From Pseudanabaena sp. UWO311 (GTDB lineage: Bacteria; Cyanobacteriota; Cyanobacteriia; Pseudanabaenales; Pseudanabaenaceae): a stretch of 64,000 bases of DNA. The stretch spans positions 49,555 to 113,554 of the forward strand of contig NZ_SJEE01000016.1 in assembly GCF_006937785.1 (NCBI RefSeq), given 5' to 3'. Positions 1 through 8,090 of this stretch are shown one piece after another. Both the position numbers and the translations under genes were made by a program. A model generated the notes under the pieces. That model saw only the letters and a program-made list of their open reading frames with translations. It did not search any database and was not told where the DNA came from. Numbering within the stretch: position 1 is the stretch's first letter; each line of letters starts with the position of its first letter.

Positions 1-9
1 AAGACATTA

Positions 10-60
10 AAAAAATTCATAGAGTTTCGGCGCGAAGCGTCGAAACTCTATGAATTTTTT
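10..60. terminator. Perfect hairpin, terminator-like
   Basis: Two 20-nt perfectly complementary arms (10-29 and 41-60) enclose an 11-nt loop containing the GCGAAGCG motif. The arms start with a run of A and end with a run of T, so the structure could terminate transcription in either direction. It lies upstream of the DUF2301 gene and probably belongs to a gene left of the window. Confidence 0.7.
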
Positions 61-119
61 TAGCTATAGCTATGAAGACAGAGTCAGATTGCTGTCATCT
101 ATACTTTTAGTAATAGTGA

Positions 120-794
120 TTGGCGGAGAAATTTGTGGAAATTACATCTGAAGTTTATCAAGGTCAGTTTGGTGAATTTACAATCACGAAAAATGATCGC
201 CTTGGGGTAATTGTGTATCGTAGTGCTTTAGCGATCGCATCTCTTTGTTTTAGCGTGGGCGCAATATTAGTGCTGTTGCAGCCCAATAATCCTGAAATTC
301 TAAATAATTGGTTAACTTGGCTGTATATCGGTTTTTCCATAGGATTAGGTGTTGCCCTTTGGACAATTCATATTTATCTGGAATTGCTACATAGGGTTTT
401 GCAAATCTTTTGGGCAATCGGCGCGATCGCTTCGGTAGGTGTAGCACTTTATTTTCCTGAGCCTTTAGCGATCGCTATTTACAATAATCCGATCGCGCTT
501 ATTGGTGTCGGGTTTAGCTTTGCTGCTCTAACTGGAATTTTTTTCAAAGAGACTTTTTGTTTTAATCGTTTTGAAACAAAGTTTTTAGTCCCCCTATTGC
601 CTCTGCTCATTCTTGGTCATTTGGTGAATATTTTACCTGTAGCGATCGAGCGAGGACTATTAGGTGCTTGGGCTGTTTTGTTTGTAATCTTTGCGATTCG
701 TAAAGTGACTCAAGAAATTCCACCTGATATTGGTGATAAGTCGGTCTTTGCCTACCTCAAAGCTGAAAAACTTAGTAAGCAACAAGCTGCATAA
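120..794 (+). CDS. DUF2301 family integral membrane protein
   Basis: 224 residues. The N-terminus contains VYQGQFGEFTIT followed by a hydrophobic protein with about six membrane segments, which I recognise as the cyanobacterial DUF2301 family. Function is unknown. The start is a TTG at 120, because an in-frame stop lies just upstream at 117; a GTG at 135 is the alternative. The gene stands alone and is closed by a hairpin at 799-832. HIP1-like gcgatcg sites are embedded in the coding sequence, as in the rest of the chromosome. The family name is from memory; membrane character is seen directly. Confidence 0.75.
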   Translation: MAEKFVEITSEVYQGQFGEFTITKNDRLGVIVYRSALAIASLCFSVGAILVLLQPNNPEILNNWLTWLYIGFSIGLGVALWTIHIYLELLHRVLQIFWAIGAIASVGVALYFPEPLAIAIYNNPIALIGVGFSFAALTGIFFKETFCFNRFETKFLVPLLPLLILGHLVNILPVAIERGLLGAWAVLFVIFAIRKVTQEIPPDIGDKSVFAYLKAEKLSKQQAA

Positions 795-798
795 TAAC

Positions 799-832
799 GA
801 TTTCCGAAAGTGTGGCTGCACTTTCGGAAATC
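799..832. terminator. Hairpin after DUF2301 gene
   Basis: Arms GATTTCCGAAAGTG (799-812) and its exact complement (819-832) with a 6-nt loop, starting 5 nt after the stop codon. It resembles an intrinsic terminator but is followed by only a weak T/A tract. Confidence 0.65.
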
Positions 833-885
833 AAAAACTAGCCCCAATGAGGGTTTTATAGTTGTCGCCAAATGTACTAGGACGT

Positions 886-940
886 AAAACCCAAGAATTG
901 ATTGGCAGCGCTTCGCGCTGCCAATCAATTCTTGGGTTTT
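886..940. terminator. 55-nt perfect palindrome of the AAAACCCAA family
   Basis: Two 25-nt perfectly complementary arms with a CTTCG loop. The outer arm AAAACCCAAGAATT is shared with the hairpin at 2124-2178. The stretch 833-1045 between the DUF2301 and methyltransferase genes otherwise holds no convincing gene. Confidence 0.7.
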
Positions 941-1045
941 GGTTTGTCCAAAGATGCTTGTGGCTTTACCTCAAAAAGTCCATGCCTAAAAAGATTTATA
1001 AAGCAACGCTCTCTATATTTTTATTCATCGGCATAATAAATATTT

Positions 1046-1741
1046 ATGAATAAAGCTTTTACTTCTCAAGCTGATGACTGGACACCTGCGATCGCTATTG
1101 TGCAGAAGCGCTACGATCGCGAATATCGTAATGAAGCATTTGATTTGCCCGCTGAGGTGGAGTCGATGCCGCTTTTTCGGGAGTGGATAAGTCATGCTCT
1201 ATCTAGCAAAATTGCTTCGCCTTTTTGGGAATTGGCGCAATTTCAAAAAAATCAGCGTTGCCTAGATATTGGCTGTGGCGTAAGTTTTTTGATTTATCCT
1301 TGGCGAGACTGGGAAGTATTTTTTTATGGACAGGAAATTAGTTTTGTGGCAAAAGAAGCTCTTAATTCAAGGGGTTCGCAACTAAATTCCAAATTATTTA
1401 AAGGGGCGCAACTTGGGGCAGCACATCAGTTAAGTTACGAGAATGTTTTTTTTGATCGTGTGATTGCAACTGGGTTTAGCTGCTATTACCCACTTGAGTA
1501 TTTGAAATTGGTTTTGCGTGAAGCTAAACGGGTATTAAAACCGAATGGAGTAATGATTTTTGACGCGCTCAACCCTGATTTGGAATTTGCGGAAAATTGG
1601 GCAATTTTAGAGACCTATTTAGGATCAGAGGTATTTCTGACTCCGCTTAGTGAAGTTACTGAGCTTGTGCAATCTATGGGTGGCAAAATTACTGCCAAAA
1701 AAGACGGGTTGCTATTTTCCATGTATCGCGTTCAATGGTAG
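1046..1741 (+). CDS. Class I SAM-dependent methyltransferase
   Basis: 231 residues. The SAM-binding motif I is visible as CLDIGCGVSF around residue 72, and a motif similar to post-I/II follows as FDRVIATGFSCYYP. A segment REAKRVLKPNGVMIFDAL matches the typical C-terminal part of the Methyltransf_11/25 fold. The substrate cannot be told from sequence. The ATG at 1046 is the only good start. The gene is followed directly by a hairpin (1743-1777) and then the DUF4090 gene 54 nt downstream. It could act on a lipid, quinone or small molecule; no neighbour resolves this. Confidence 0.75.
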   Translation: MNKAFTSQADDWTPAIAIVQKRYDREYRNEAFDLPAEVESMPLFREWISHALSSKIASPFWELAQFQKNQRCLDIGCGVSFLIYPWRDWEVFFYGQEISFVAKEALNSRGSQLNSKLFKGAQLGAAHQLSYENVFFDRVIATGFSCYYPLEYLKLVLREAKRVLKPNGVMIFDALNPDLEFAENWAILETYLGSEVFLTPLSEVTELVQSMGGKITAKKDGLLFSMYRVQW

Positions 1742-1742
1742 T

Positions 1743-1777
1743 TTGTTGAGAGTGGCGCAATGCGCCGCTCTCAACAA
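1743..1777. terminator. Hairpin between methyltransferase and DUF4090 genes
   Basis: Arms TTGTTGAGAG-N-GGCGC and complement with single opposed bulges, beginning 2 nt after the methyltransferase stop. Likely a terminator. Confidence 0.6.
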
Positions 1778-1794
1778 GCATTTGGTTTTTACTT

Positions 1795-2082
1795 ATGTCC
1801 GAAAATTCTCAAACAACGGGTGCTGATGCGATCGATGTCGCGATCGCGCAGGGTATCGACTTTGATGGCACACCAATTGACCCTAAGAAACTTGATCTCT
1901 ATAGCAGCGTAATGGCGCTTGAAGGCAATCGTCAGCGTAGTGGCGTAACTAATACCATGCGATCGCGCATTGTCCGTATTGGTGCAAAACACATCCCTCA
2001 AGATGAACTCAATCAAAAGTTGCTGGATGCAGGTTTTGCCCCACTAAAGGACAAAGACATAGCCTTTTTTTACAATAAATAA
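1795..2082 (+). CDS. DUF4090 family small protein
   Basis: 95 residues, soluble. The central run QRSGVTNTMRSRIVRIGAKH and the C-terminal FAPLKDKDIAFFY are features I recognise from the short cyanobacterial DUF4090 family. Function is unknown. The ATG at 1795 follows the hairpin closely. A frame on the opposite strand over 1789-2016 is a shadow. Confidence 0.75.
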   Translation: MSENSQTTGADAIDVAIAQGIDFDGTPIDPKKLDLYSSVMALEGNRQRSGVTNTMRSRIVRIGAKHIPQDELNQKLLDAGFAPLKDKDIAFFYNK

Positions 2083-2123
2083 CTTATTCGTTACCCCTTT
2101 CTCAGCCTAAAAAAATAGACAGT

Positions 2124-2178
2124 AAAACCCAAGAATTAGAGGTGCGGCGCTCCGCGCCGCACCTCTAATTCTTGGGTT
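2124..2178. terminator. Palindrome of the AAAACCCAA family
   Basis: 25-nt arms at 2126-2150 and 2154-2178 with a 3-nt loop. The outer 12 nt match the hairpin at 886-940 but the middle of the arm differs, with both sides changed together so pairing is kept. It sits downstream of the DUF4090 gene. Confidence 0.7.
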
Positions 2179-2184
2179 AGAAGG

Positions 2185-2223
2185 AAATAAGAAAGGTTTC
2201 GCTCAGCTCAACCTTTCTTATTT
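2185..2223. terminator. Second hairpin downstream of DUF4090 gene
   Basis: 14-nt perfect arms (AAATAAGAAAGGTT and complement) around an 11-nt loop. It ends 69 nt before the transpeptidase ATG and is probably a terminator. Confidence 0.6.
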
Positions 2224-2291
2224 ATTAAAGCTTTTGGCGAATTTCCAGTAAATTTTGGGCATACTTGTCGATATGCAACCTTGCGATCAAC

Positions 2292-2801
2292 ATGATTAAG
2301 TATTGGAAAACTAGATCTACTGCTTTAATTACCGCTTTGTTTTTAACGGGACTGAGCGGCGGAGTTAACTTAATTAATGTAGATAGGGCGATCGCGCAAA
2401 CCACATCTCGTTCTGTCCGTAGCCAAGATATTGAAAGACTAAAGCGATCGGGACAGCGCTGGATCGAAATTCGTCTGCGTAGTCAGAGACTATTGGCATG
2501 GCAAGGCAATCAACTCGTTTATGCTGTGGTTGTGTCCACGGGCAAAAGCGCTACGCCCACCCCTACAGGTATTTTTAACATTCAGACTAAACACCCTACG
2601 GCGAGAATGCAGGGTGAGGACTATAACGTACCTGATGTTCCGCATGTGATGTATTACAGTGGCAACTATGGCATTCATGGGGCATATTGGCATCGTAGCT
2701 TTGGAATACCTATCAGTCATGGCTGTACTAATGTCGCTCCAGATCATGCTGCATGGCTGTATCGATGGGCTTCTGTGGGGACACCCGTAGTTGTGCGTTA
2801 G
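2292..2801 (+). CDS. L,D-transpeptidase (YkuD domain), exported
   Basis: 169 residues from the ATG at 2292. A TTG at 2265 would add nine residues ahead of the signal sequence. The N-terminus has a positively charged start, a hydrophobic stretch and an Ala-x-Ala-like end (DRAIAQT), a signal peptide. The YkuD catalytic signature is present as IHGAYWHRSFGIPISHGCTN, with the nucleophilic Cys and preceding His of SHGC. Enzymes of this family form 3-3 peptidoglycan cross-links or attach proteins to peptidoglycan in the periplasm. The gene is monocistronic and closed by a long hairpin overlapping its stop. Confidence 0.88.
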   Translation: MIKYWKTRSTALITALFLTGLSGGVNLINVDRAIAQTTSRSVRSQDIERLKRSGQRWIEIRLRSQRLLAWQGNQLVYAVVVSTGKSATPTPTGIFNIQTKHPTARMQGEDYNVPDVPHVMYYSGNYGIHGAYWHRSFGIPISHGCTNVAPDHAAWLYRWASVGTPVVVR

Positions 2802-2862
2802 CAAAACCCTAAAAACTGCACCGCCCACGTAGCGGGTGGTACAGTTTTTAGGGTTTTGCTAA
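2798..2862. terminator. Long hairpin overlapping the transpeptidase stop
   Basis: The arms start in the stop codon (TTAGCAAAACCC...) and are mirrored at 2842-2862. The inner part is imperfect. It belongs loosely to the AAAACCC hairpin family. Confidence 0.65.
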
Positions 2863-2977
2863 ATAAAACTTAACGAGCTAGAAATAGACAGAGGCGATCG
2901 CCTCGCAGTAACCTAGAGACGGTATCTGTAATCATTTTATTTTTCACATTACAGTCTTTAGGAATAAGGATAAAACT

Positions 2978-3169
2978 ATGGCAGTTGCACGTGGTTCTAA
3001 GGTTCGCATTTTGCGTAAAGAGTCCTACTGGTATCGCGAAGTCGGTACTGTGGCTTCCGTTGATAAAAGCGGCATCATTTACCCAGTGATTGTTCGTTTC
3101 GACAGCGTTAACTACTCCAACATCGCAACCAACAACTTTGCGATCGATGAAGTTGAAGAAGTCGCCTAG
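2978..3169 (+). CDS. psaE: Photosystem I reaction center subunit IV (PsaE)
   Basis: 63 residues, the normal PsaE length. The opening [19 protein letters not shown] and the later [19 protein letters not shown] match the SH3-like PsaE fold. PsaE is a peripheral stromal/cytoplasmic subunit of photosystem I that supports ferredoxin docking and cyclic electron flow. The ATG at 2978 is preceded by GGAATAAGGATAAAACT, a plausible ribosome-binding region. The gene is monocistronic and has its own hairpin terminator (3186-3234). Confidence 0.97.
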   Translation: MAVARGSKVRILRKESYWYREVGTVASVDKSGIIYPVIVRFDSVNYSNIATNNFAIDEVEEVA

Positions 3170-3185
3170 ATTCTTCTAACTCAAA

Positions 3186-3234
3186 ACCCAAAAACAAGAA
3201 GGGACGCTTTGCGCCCCTTCTTGTTTTTATGGGT
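3186..3234. terminator. Terminator hairpin after psaE
   Basis: Arms around CAAAAACAAGAAGGG and complement with a CGCTTTGCG centre, ending in TTTTTATGGG. It belongs to the ACCCA-armed hairpin family. Confidence 0.7.
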
Positions 3235-3273
3235 CTGAAAACTACTTTTTACTTTTACTTTTTTACTTGTCAA

Positions 3274-4143
3274 ATGCCCGAATTACCAGAAGTTGAGACA
3301 GTTCGTATTGGTTTAAATGAAAATACGCTGGGTTGGCAGATTGAAGGTGGTGAGGTATTGCTGCCCCGTGCGATCGCCTATCCTGAAAATTCAGAGGCGT
3401 TTTTAGCAGCAGTCATTGGTGCTGAGTTCACAGAATGGCAACGACGGGGAAAATATTTAATTGCTCAGCTTTCACAGGGTGATCGGTTGGGGGTGCATTT
3501 ACGAATGACGGGGAGTTTGCTTTGGTGCGATCGCGATACTACTGTGGGCAAGCATACGCGGGTGAGGTTGTTTTTAAAGGAAAAAGGAAAAGGGAAAAAG
3601 GAAAAAAAGGAAAGATTGAAGGAGTTGCGGTTTGATGATCAGCGAACTTTTGGTAAGGTTTGGTGGGTTCCATCTCATCAAACAACAGAATCAATTATTA
3701 CAGGGTTACAGAAATTAGGTTTGGAACCATTTGATCCTGAGTTTACGCCAGAGCATTTAGCCGCAAAATTTAGCCGTACTGGTCGCCCGATAAAAACTGT
3801 GCTCCTAGATCAGGAAACTGTCGCAGGGATTGGGAATATCTATGCTGATGAATCATTATTTTTGGGCAAAATCCATCCTCAAAAAGCTGCAAATTCTCTT
3901 AGTTTGGAACAGGTCACATCTCTGCGTCAAGGAATTATTCGTTCTCTGAGTGATGGTATAGCGAAGGGTGGAACGACTTTTAGTTCTTTTCAGAATGTGG
4001 CTGGACTGAAGGGGAATTACATCGATACTGCTTGGGTATTTCGACGAACTGGTCAGCCTTGTAATGTCTGCGGTACATTAATCTCAAGGATTAAGCTCGG
4101 TGGGCGCTCAACACATTTTTGTTCTCAATGTCAGAGTTTATAG
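3274..4143 (+). CDS. mutM: Formamidopyrimidine-DNA glycosylase (Fpg/MutM)
   Basis: 289 residues from the ATG at 3274, which gives the obligatory MPELPEVE start. The catalytic Pro is residue 2 after Met removal; upstream in-frame codons are not needed. Fpg excises oxidised purines such as 8-oxoguanine and cleaves the abasic site. The H2TH region is seen around QETVAGIGNIYADESLF, and the C-terminal zinc finger as C-x2-C...C-x2-C (CNVCG...CSQCQ). An unusual lysine-rich insert (KGKGKKEKKERLKE) encoded by a purine-only tract at about 3571-3620 sits in a surface loop near residue 100. Confidence 0.95.
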   Translation: MPELPEVETVRIGLNENTLGWQIEGGEVLLPRAIAYPENSEAFLAAVIGAEFTEWQRRGKYLIAQLSQGDRLGVHLRMTGSLLWCDRDTTVGKHTRVRLFLKEKGKGKKEKKERLKELRFDDQRTFGKVWWVPSHQTTESIITGLQKLGLEPFDPEFTPEHLAAKFSRTGRPIKTVLLDQETVAGIGNIYADESLFLGKIHPQKAANSLSLEQVTSLRQGIIRSLSDGIAKGGTTFSSFQNVAGLKGNYIDTAWVFRRTGQPCNVCGTLISRIKLGGRSTHFCSQCQSL

Positions 4144-4280
4144 CGATCGCCTTTTCCCTCAAATCAAACAGCGATCGCCCTTCACAACCCATAAATGCGA
4201 TCGCCCTTTTCCACATCAAACAGAGATCTCCACTCATCATTCACAAAACGGATCTCCTATCAATCAATAAAAATCACCAG
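4141..4280 (+). repeat. HIP1-based tandem repeat, about 53-bp unit
   Basis: Two to three degenerate units carry the order CGATCGCC - short spacer - CATCAAACAGCGATCGCC - CACAACCATAAA. The first unit begins in the mutM stop codon. The same unit recurs at 4918-5075 and, inverted, at 50880-50995. Confidence 0.7.
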
Positions 4281-4863
4281 ACTCTCGGTTGTAAACTTTC
4301 ACTATTGGCAATAATTACAGAATCTCCTGCGGGTTCGATTAAAAACAGTCCTTCTTGCGTTGCATATTCATCTGCCTTTTCATCAATTTTTATTCCTGCT
4401 ACGGCTCCATAAACCTTGTAATTTTTGTATTTTGGAAATGCCTCTTTAAATCTTGCTAATACTTCTAAAAATCTCTTCACATTGCGAATTTCTAAATGTG
4501 ACTTAACTTCGATCGCTACGATTTCATTACTATTTTCCACCAGAATATCAATTTCCATTGAGCCTCGATCATCATCACCCTTTACGCGCATAGCGGTGTA
4601 ATGAACGTCAATTCCCTGTTCTCTAAAAATTCTAGCGGCGGCAGGTTTGATTAGATTTTCAACAAATTCTGCCCAGCGGCTGGTTAGTCCTCCGACTTGT
4701 TTGTTAGTTTGTTAGTTTGTTCGATTTGTTTGTTAGTTTGTTCAATAGTCTTTCGGAGTTCTGCCATTTCTCGTTCAGCTTGGTGCTGATATTCTTGTCG
4801 TTGTTGTTCGCTTTCTCGGAAGAGGGCGAAGATGTCGTCTAGAGTGATAGTGTTATCGGACAT
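4274..4863 (-). pseudogene. DUF3782/PD-(D/E)XK-like protein, frameshifted by an 8-bp tandem duplication
   Basis: The gene begins at the ATG at 4863 (MSDNTITLDDIFALFRESEQ) and continues as a coiled coil rich in EQTNKQ. The frame breaks near 4700-4712, where the octamer AACAAACT occurs twice in tandem. Removing one copy restores a continuous frame through QVGGLTSRWAEFVENLIKP into the C-terminal nuclease-like part (MEIDILVENSNEIVAIEVKS, ending at 4274). This architecture is that of the cyanobacterial DUF3782 family, which resembles PD-(D/E)XK nucleases (D-x(n)-E-x-K motif seen). As written the product is about 58 residues. It may be a pseudogene, a phase-variable gene or a slippage polymorphism. 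Confidence 0.75.
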
Positions 4864-4917
4864 GGTATATATGGGATTAATTGTGGTGTAAGTATTTTAG
4901 CAATTAAGATAGGTTTT

Positions 4918-5075
4918 TGTGATCGCCTATTGCCCCACATCAAACAGCGATCGCAACTCACAACCATAAACGCGATCGCCTAAATCTCAACATCAAACAG
5001 CGATCTCCTCTCATCACCGACAAAACCTGATCGCCTATTTCCATTGTCAAACAGCGATTGCCACTCACTCACTAG
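4918..5075 (+). repeat. HIP1-based tandem repeat, second block
   Basis: Three units of about 53 bp, each with TGATCGCCTA - CATCAAACAGCGATCGC/TCTCC - CAC/CATC. Together with the block at 4141-4280 it flanks the frameshifted DUF3782 gene, and it runs into the 3' end of the helicase gene. Confidence 0.7.
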
Positions 5076-7234
5076 ATTCTTAGTTGATCTAGTAGTTCTC
5101 TAGAAATACGATCTACTTGTGGATGAGATAAACGACAACTATTTGGCAAATCCATTTCATCAACAAATGGGGAAATATTAAGCCTCTGACCTTGTATTCG
5201 ACCACTATCAAAAAGCAACAAATTATTTTTTGTGCGTGTAACTGTTACATAAAAAAGCCTTCTTTCTTCTTCAATACGTCCAGCATCTTTAGCCATCTTA
5301 TTAGGAAAGATTCCGTCATTAACATCAAGGACAATAACTGTATCAAATTCTCTTCCTTTGGTACGCAGTGCCGTCATTAGCTCGATTTTAGCTTCGCGTG
5401 AATCAGTAGTTGTAGATCTTTCAATTGCTCTATCTATATCCTGTAGGAATAACTGAAAATCCTTTTCGTAGTTAACAGCTAAATCAGCAAGATGACTAAA
5501 AGGTGGATCAGAGTAAAAAATATCATCTTTCGATCTCACAAAATCTTTTTGAAAACCTATAAAGACATCACTTGCTACTTTTACACACGCAACGACTGAA
5601 GACTTTTCAAGAAAAGATTTTAAACGAATTGAAACATCTCTTGGATTAACTCTACCTCTTCTAAATTGTCCTAGATAATCCCCAAACATATCTACTGTAG
5701 ATTGAAGAGATTCTGGTTGATGTTGTATTAGCCATTCTTCAATTTCTTGGTTTTCTGACTTACTCAAAGGGGTCTTTTGTACTCTCTTAAGCAAAGCCAT
5801 CATATCCGTAACATTTTCTCTAGCAGATCTAGATATCGCGTAAATATTTGGCAAAGATAAAAAGTGACGAAAATCTTTAAATGCTCCCCCTGCAAACACA
5901 TTGAGATCTGTATCAATTGCAAATTTAATTTCTCTTTTCGTGAGTAAAATTTGAATTGGAATTAGCTGACACTTTTTACGTCCTACAATAGCAACTGTAT
6001 GTTTGGGATGTTTCTCTACAATATTTGCAATTAACTCATCAACAATATTCAAAGTTATGTAAGCTGCTGGCACTGATACGACGCGAATATTTGCATTCCC
6101 TTCTCTGATAGGAATCATTCTTTTTGCAATGCGGCTAGTGTTATGGTTGATGAGTTTTTCCGAATGCGTAACTATATTTCTAGGACACCTATAATTTTTT
6201 TCTAATGTGATAGTCTCAAAATTGTTCCCATCTAAAATTTGACCAAAACTCATCTCAGGCTTTTGAACAAAAACAGACGTACATCCTCGCCACTCATAAA
6301 TACACTGATCATCATCTCCAACAATTACTAAACTGGCATTTGAAAGATGGACTATTTGGGAAATAAGAAAAAGATCGAGAAGATTGATATCCTGAAACTC
6401 ATCGACAAAAACGTGAGAAAACTGCTTTATTTTTAACCACCCCTGAGCTTGAGCATTACTAGCAAGTTGAGTCATTGCCCAGTATTTTTGATCTTCAAGC
6501 GTGATCAAGTTAGATTCCCATAATTTGTCACTGAGGTTTTTCCAAAATGGCATCCATAGATTGATAAAAACATTGTTGAAATCACCATTTACTCCAATAT
6601 CCTCTACTAGCTTTTCGATAAGCTGTGACATACCTAATGCTCTAACTAAATCATACTGACTCTGAAGCTCTTCAACTTCATGTAAATGATTAAATCCAAG
6701 GCTTTTCATCATATTTGTAAGTTCTAGAATAGGAGAACAAAGCTTTGGATTCACTCTTTCTCCCCAAATATTGCTCTGTACCATTATTGTTTTTATCAAA
6801 TTCATAGCTCTACCAAGACCTCTTCCATTGGGAGCAGCTATTTGTAAAGATGGATTTATCGATTTTAGAAGATCATAGCCAAAAGCATTTAATGTTGAAA
6901 CTTTGATAGGAAGATTAGAGGAAGACGAAATTTTCTTGGCGATACGGTCTTGAATCTCGCTAGCTGCTGAGTTTGTGAAAGTCAAACATAAAATTCTTGC
7001 GTTTGGATTATTTGCTAAAACATTTACCGCTTTAGCAGTTAATGTTTGTGTTTTGCCAGAACCAGCAGGAGCGACAACACGCATGAACTTTGCTTGAGAC
7101 TCAACAACCCGTTTCTGAGATTCATCTAGATCAAATTTTGATTGAACCCTTTCCCGATTTTCCGCTATAAGCGTTTTTGTTAAATCCTGCATAAAAGCTT
7201 TTGCTAATATGCGTACATCCCCAGTTCTAATCAT
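5072..7234 (-). CDS. UvrD/Rep-type superfamily 1 DNA helicase
   Basis: 720 residues. Walker A is VVAPAGSGKTQT (Lys about 61); motif Ia-like LTFTNSAASEI follows; Walker B is FVDEFQD; motif III is VGDDDQCIYEWRG; motif IV is LEKNYRCP. The C-terminal motifs V/VI are ALRTKGREFDTVIV and EEERRLFYVTVTRTK. This is a UvrD/PcrA/Rep-like ATP-dependent 3'-5' helicase. It is not the usual cyanobacterial pcrA by context: it stands alone in an accessory patch, is AT-rich, and I found no GATCGC core in its 2.16 kb although neighbours are full of HIP1. That suggests recent acquisition. Start at 7234 (MIRTGD); an internal Met 15 is possible. Confidence 0.88.
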   Translation of the reverse strand: MIRTGDVRILAKAFMQDLTKTLIAENRERVQSKFDLDESQKRVVESQAKFMRVVAPAGSGKTQTLTAKAVNVLANNPNARILCLTFTNSAASEIQDRIAKKISSSSNLPIKVSTLNAFGYDLLKSINPSLQIAAPNGRGLGRAMNLIKTIMVQSNIWGERVNPKLCSPILELTNMMKSLGFNHLHEVEELQSQYDLVRALGMSQLIEKLVEDIGVNGDFNNVFINLWMPFWKNLSDKLWESNLITLEDQKYWAMTQLASNAQAQGWLKIKQFSHVFVDEFQDINLLDLFLISQIVHLSNASLVIVGDDDQCIYEWRGCTSVFVQKPEMSFGQILDGNNFETITLEKNYRCPRNIVTHSEKLINHNTSRIAKRMIPIREGNANIRVVSVPAAYITLNIVDELIANIVEKHPKHTVAIVGRKKCQLIPIQILLTKREIKFAIDTDLNVFAGGAFKDFRHFLSLPNIYAISRSARENVTDMMALLKRVQKTPLSKSENQEIEEWLIQHQPESLQSTVDMFGDYLGQFRRGRVNPRDVSIRLKSFLEKSSVVACVKVASDVFIGFQKDFVRSKDDIFYSDPPFSHLADLAVNYEKDFQLFLQDIDRAIERSTTTDSREAKIELMTALRTKGREFDTVIVLDVNDGIFPNKMAKDAGRIEEERRLFYVTVTRTKNNLLLFDSGRIQGQRLNISPFVDEMDLPNSCRLSHPQVDRISRELLDQLRI

Positions 7235-7355
7235 AGATTTTAGAAATATCTTTTCAAATATTAACTGATTATCTCATGTTTTTCGTGTTTATAATCAATT
7301 CGAGATAATTATACAAATTTTTCTGATTGTATATAGAGCATTAATATTTTCTAGT

Positions 7356-7619
7356 TTAACGATCGCGATAAACTTCACGGCGATGACCAACTGAGACAAC
7401 CACAACAACCAAAACCTTATCAATAATTTGATAGAGAACGCGATAATTTCCTACCCTGACCCGATAAATATCCTTTTCCCCTGATAGCTTCTTAACTCCG
7501 ATAGGTCTTGGCTCATTGGCTAAGGATTGAATCGTGAGCGTTATATCCTGACGAATCTCAAGCGATAAAGCTTTTATTTGTCGCGCCGCCTTTGGCAATA
7601 TTTGCACCTCATAGGACAT
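7356..7619 (-). CDS. RelE/ParE-family toxin
   Basis: 87 residues. YEVQILPKAARQIKALS, then GVKKLSGEKDIYRVRVGNYRVLYQI and a C-terminal VGHRREVYR are classic RelE-fold features. Such proteins are ribosome-dependent mRNA interferases or gyrase poisons. The ATG at 7619 follows the stop of the upstream antitoxin with no gap, so translation is coupled. Confidence 0.88.
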   Translation of the reverse strand: MSYEVQILPKAARQIKALSLEIRQDITLTIQSLANEPRPIGVKKLSGEKDIYRVRVGNYRVLYQIIDKVLVVVVVSVGHRREVYRDR

Positions 7620-7928
7620 CTAAACTAACTCTCCCACCACCGAATCCCAAGGAATTGGCTGCTCATCTAATCTTTCTGACTCAGCGATCGCCTCTAGAGC
7701 ATCTTGCAAATCTAAACGATCTTCTAGATCAGATTCTTCTAAAAAATTAACCAATTCTCTAGGCGTAGTATCTAGAATCTTTGCTAGCGTAAAAATAGAA
7801 ATCTGCGGCGTATCGTTAAAATAGAGCAAACCCTGAGAATCTTCCTGCTTTAACCATGCTAAAAAGCGATCGGGCGTAGTTCCCAAAACATCTGCTGAAG
7901 TTTCTAAATCAACAGTTAACTTTGCCAT
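7620..7928 (-). CDS. Antitoxin partner of the RelE-type toxin
   Basis: 102 residues from the ATG at 7928; a TTG at 7940 would add four. Acidic at the C-terminus, with LAKILDTTPRELVNFLEES suggesting a helical DNA-binding or dimerisation segment. It lies directly upstream of the toxin gene, TAG joined to ATG. The family is not certain; the role is inferred from position, size and charge. Antitoxins of this kind usually repress their own operon. Confidence 0.7.
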   Translation of the reverse strand: MAKLTVDLETSADVLGTTPDRFLAWLKQEDSQGLLYFNDTPQISIFTLAKILDTTPRELVNFLEESDLEDRLDLQDALEAIAESERLDEQPIPWDSVVGELV

Positions 7929-8090
7929 AATTTTACTCAATAGCTAAAAAGTAAGAGGCATGAATGCCATCTGAATTTAATTTTACTCTAAATATTCCAC
8001 ACCATCTCGATGCACGAAGAACCAATGCTCTATGGCATCTGCTATCATCCCAATTACAAGACTGCGATCGCTAAAAACCTTCTCGAAATA

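Noticed and set aside
862..1053. 63-codon frame on the plus strand
   Set aside because: It runs through the perfect 55-nt palindrome at 886-940 and has no protein-like composition or ribosome-binding site.
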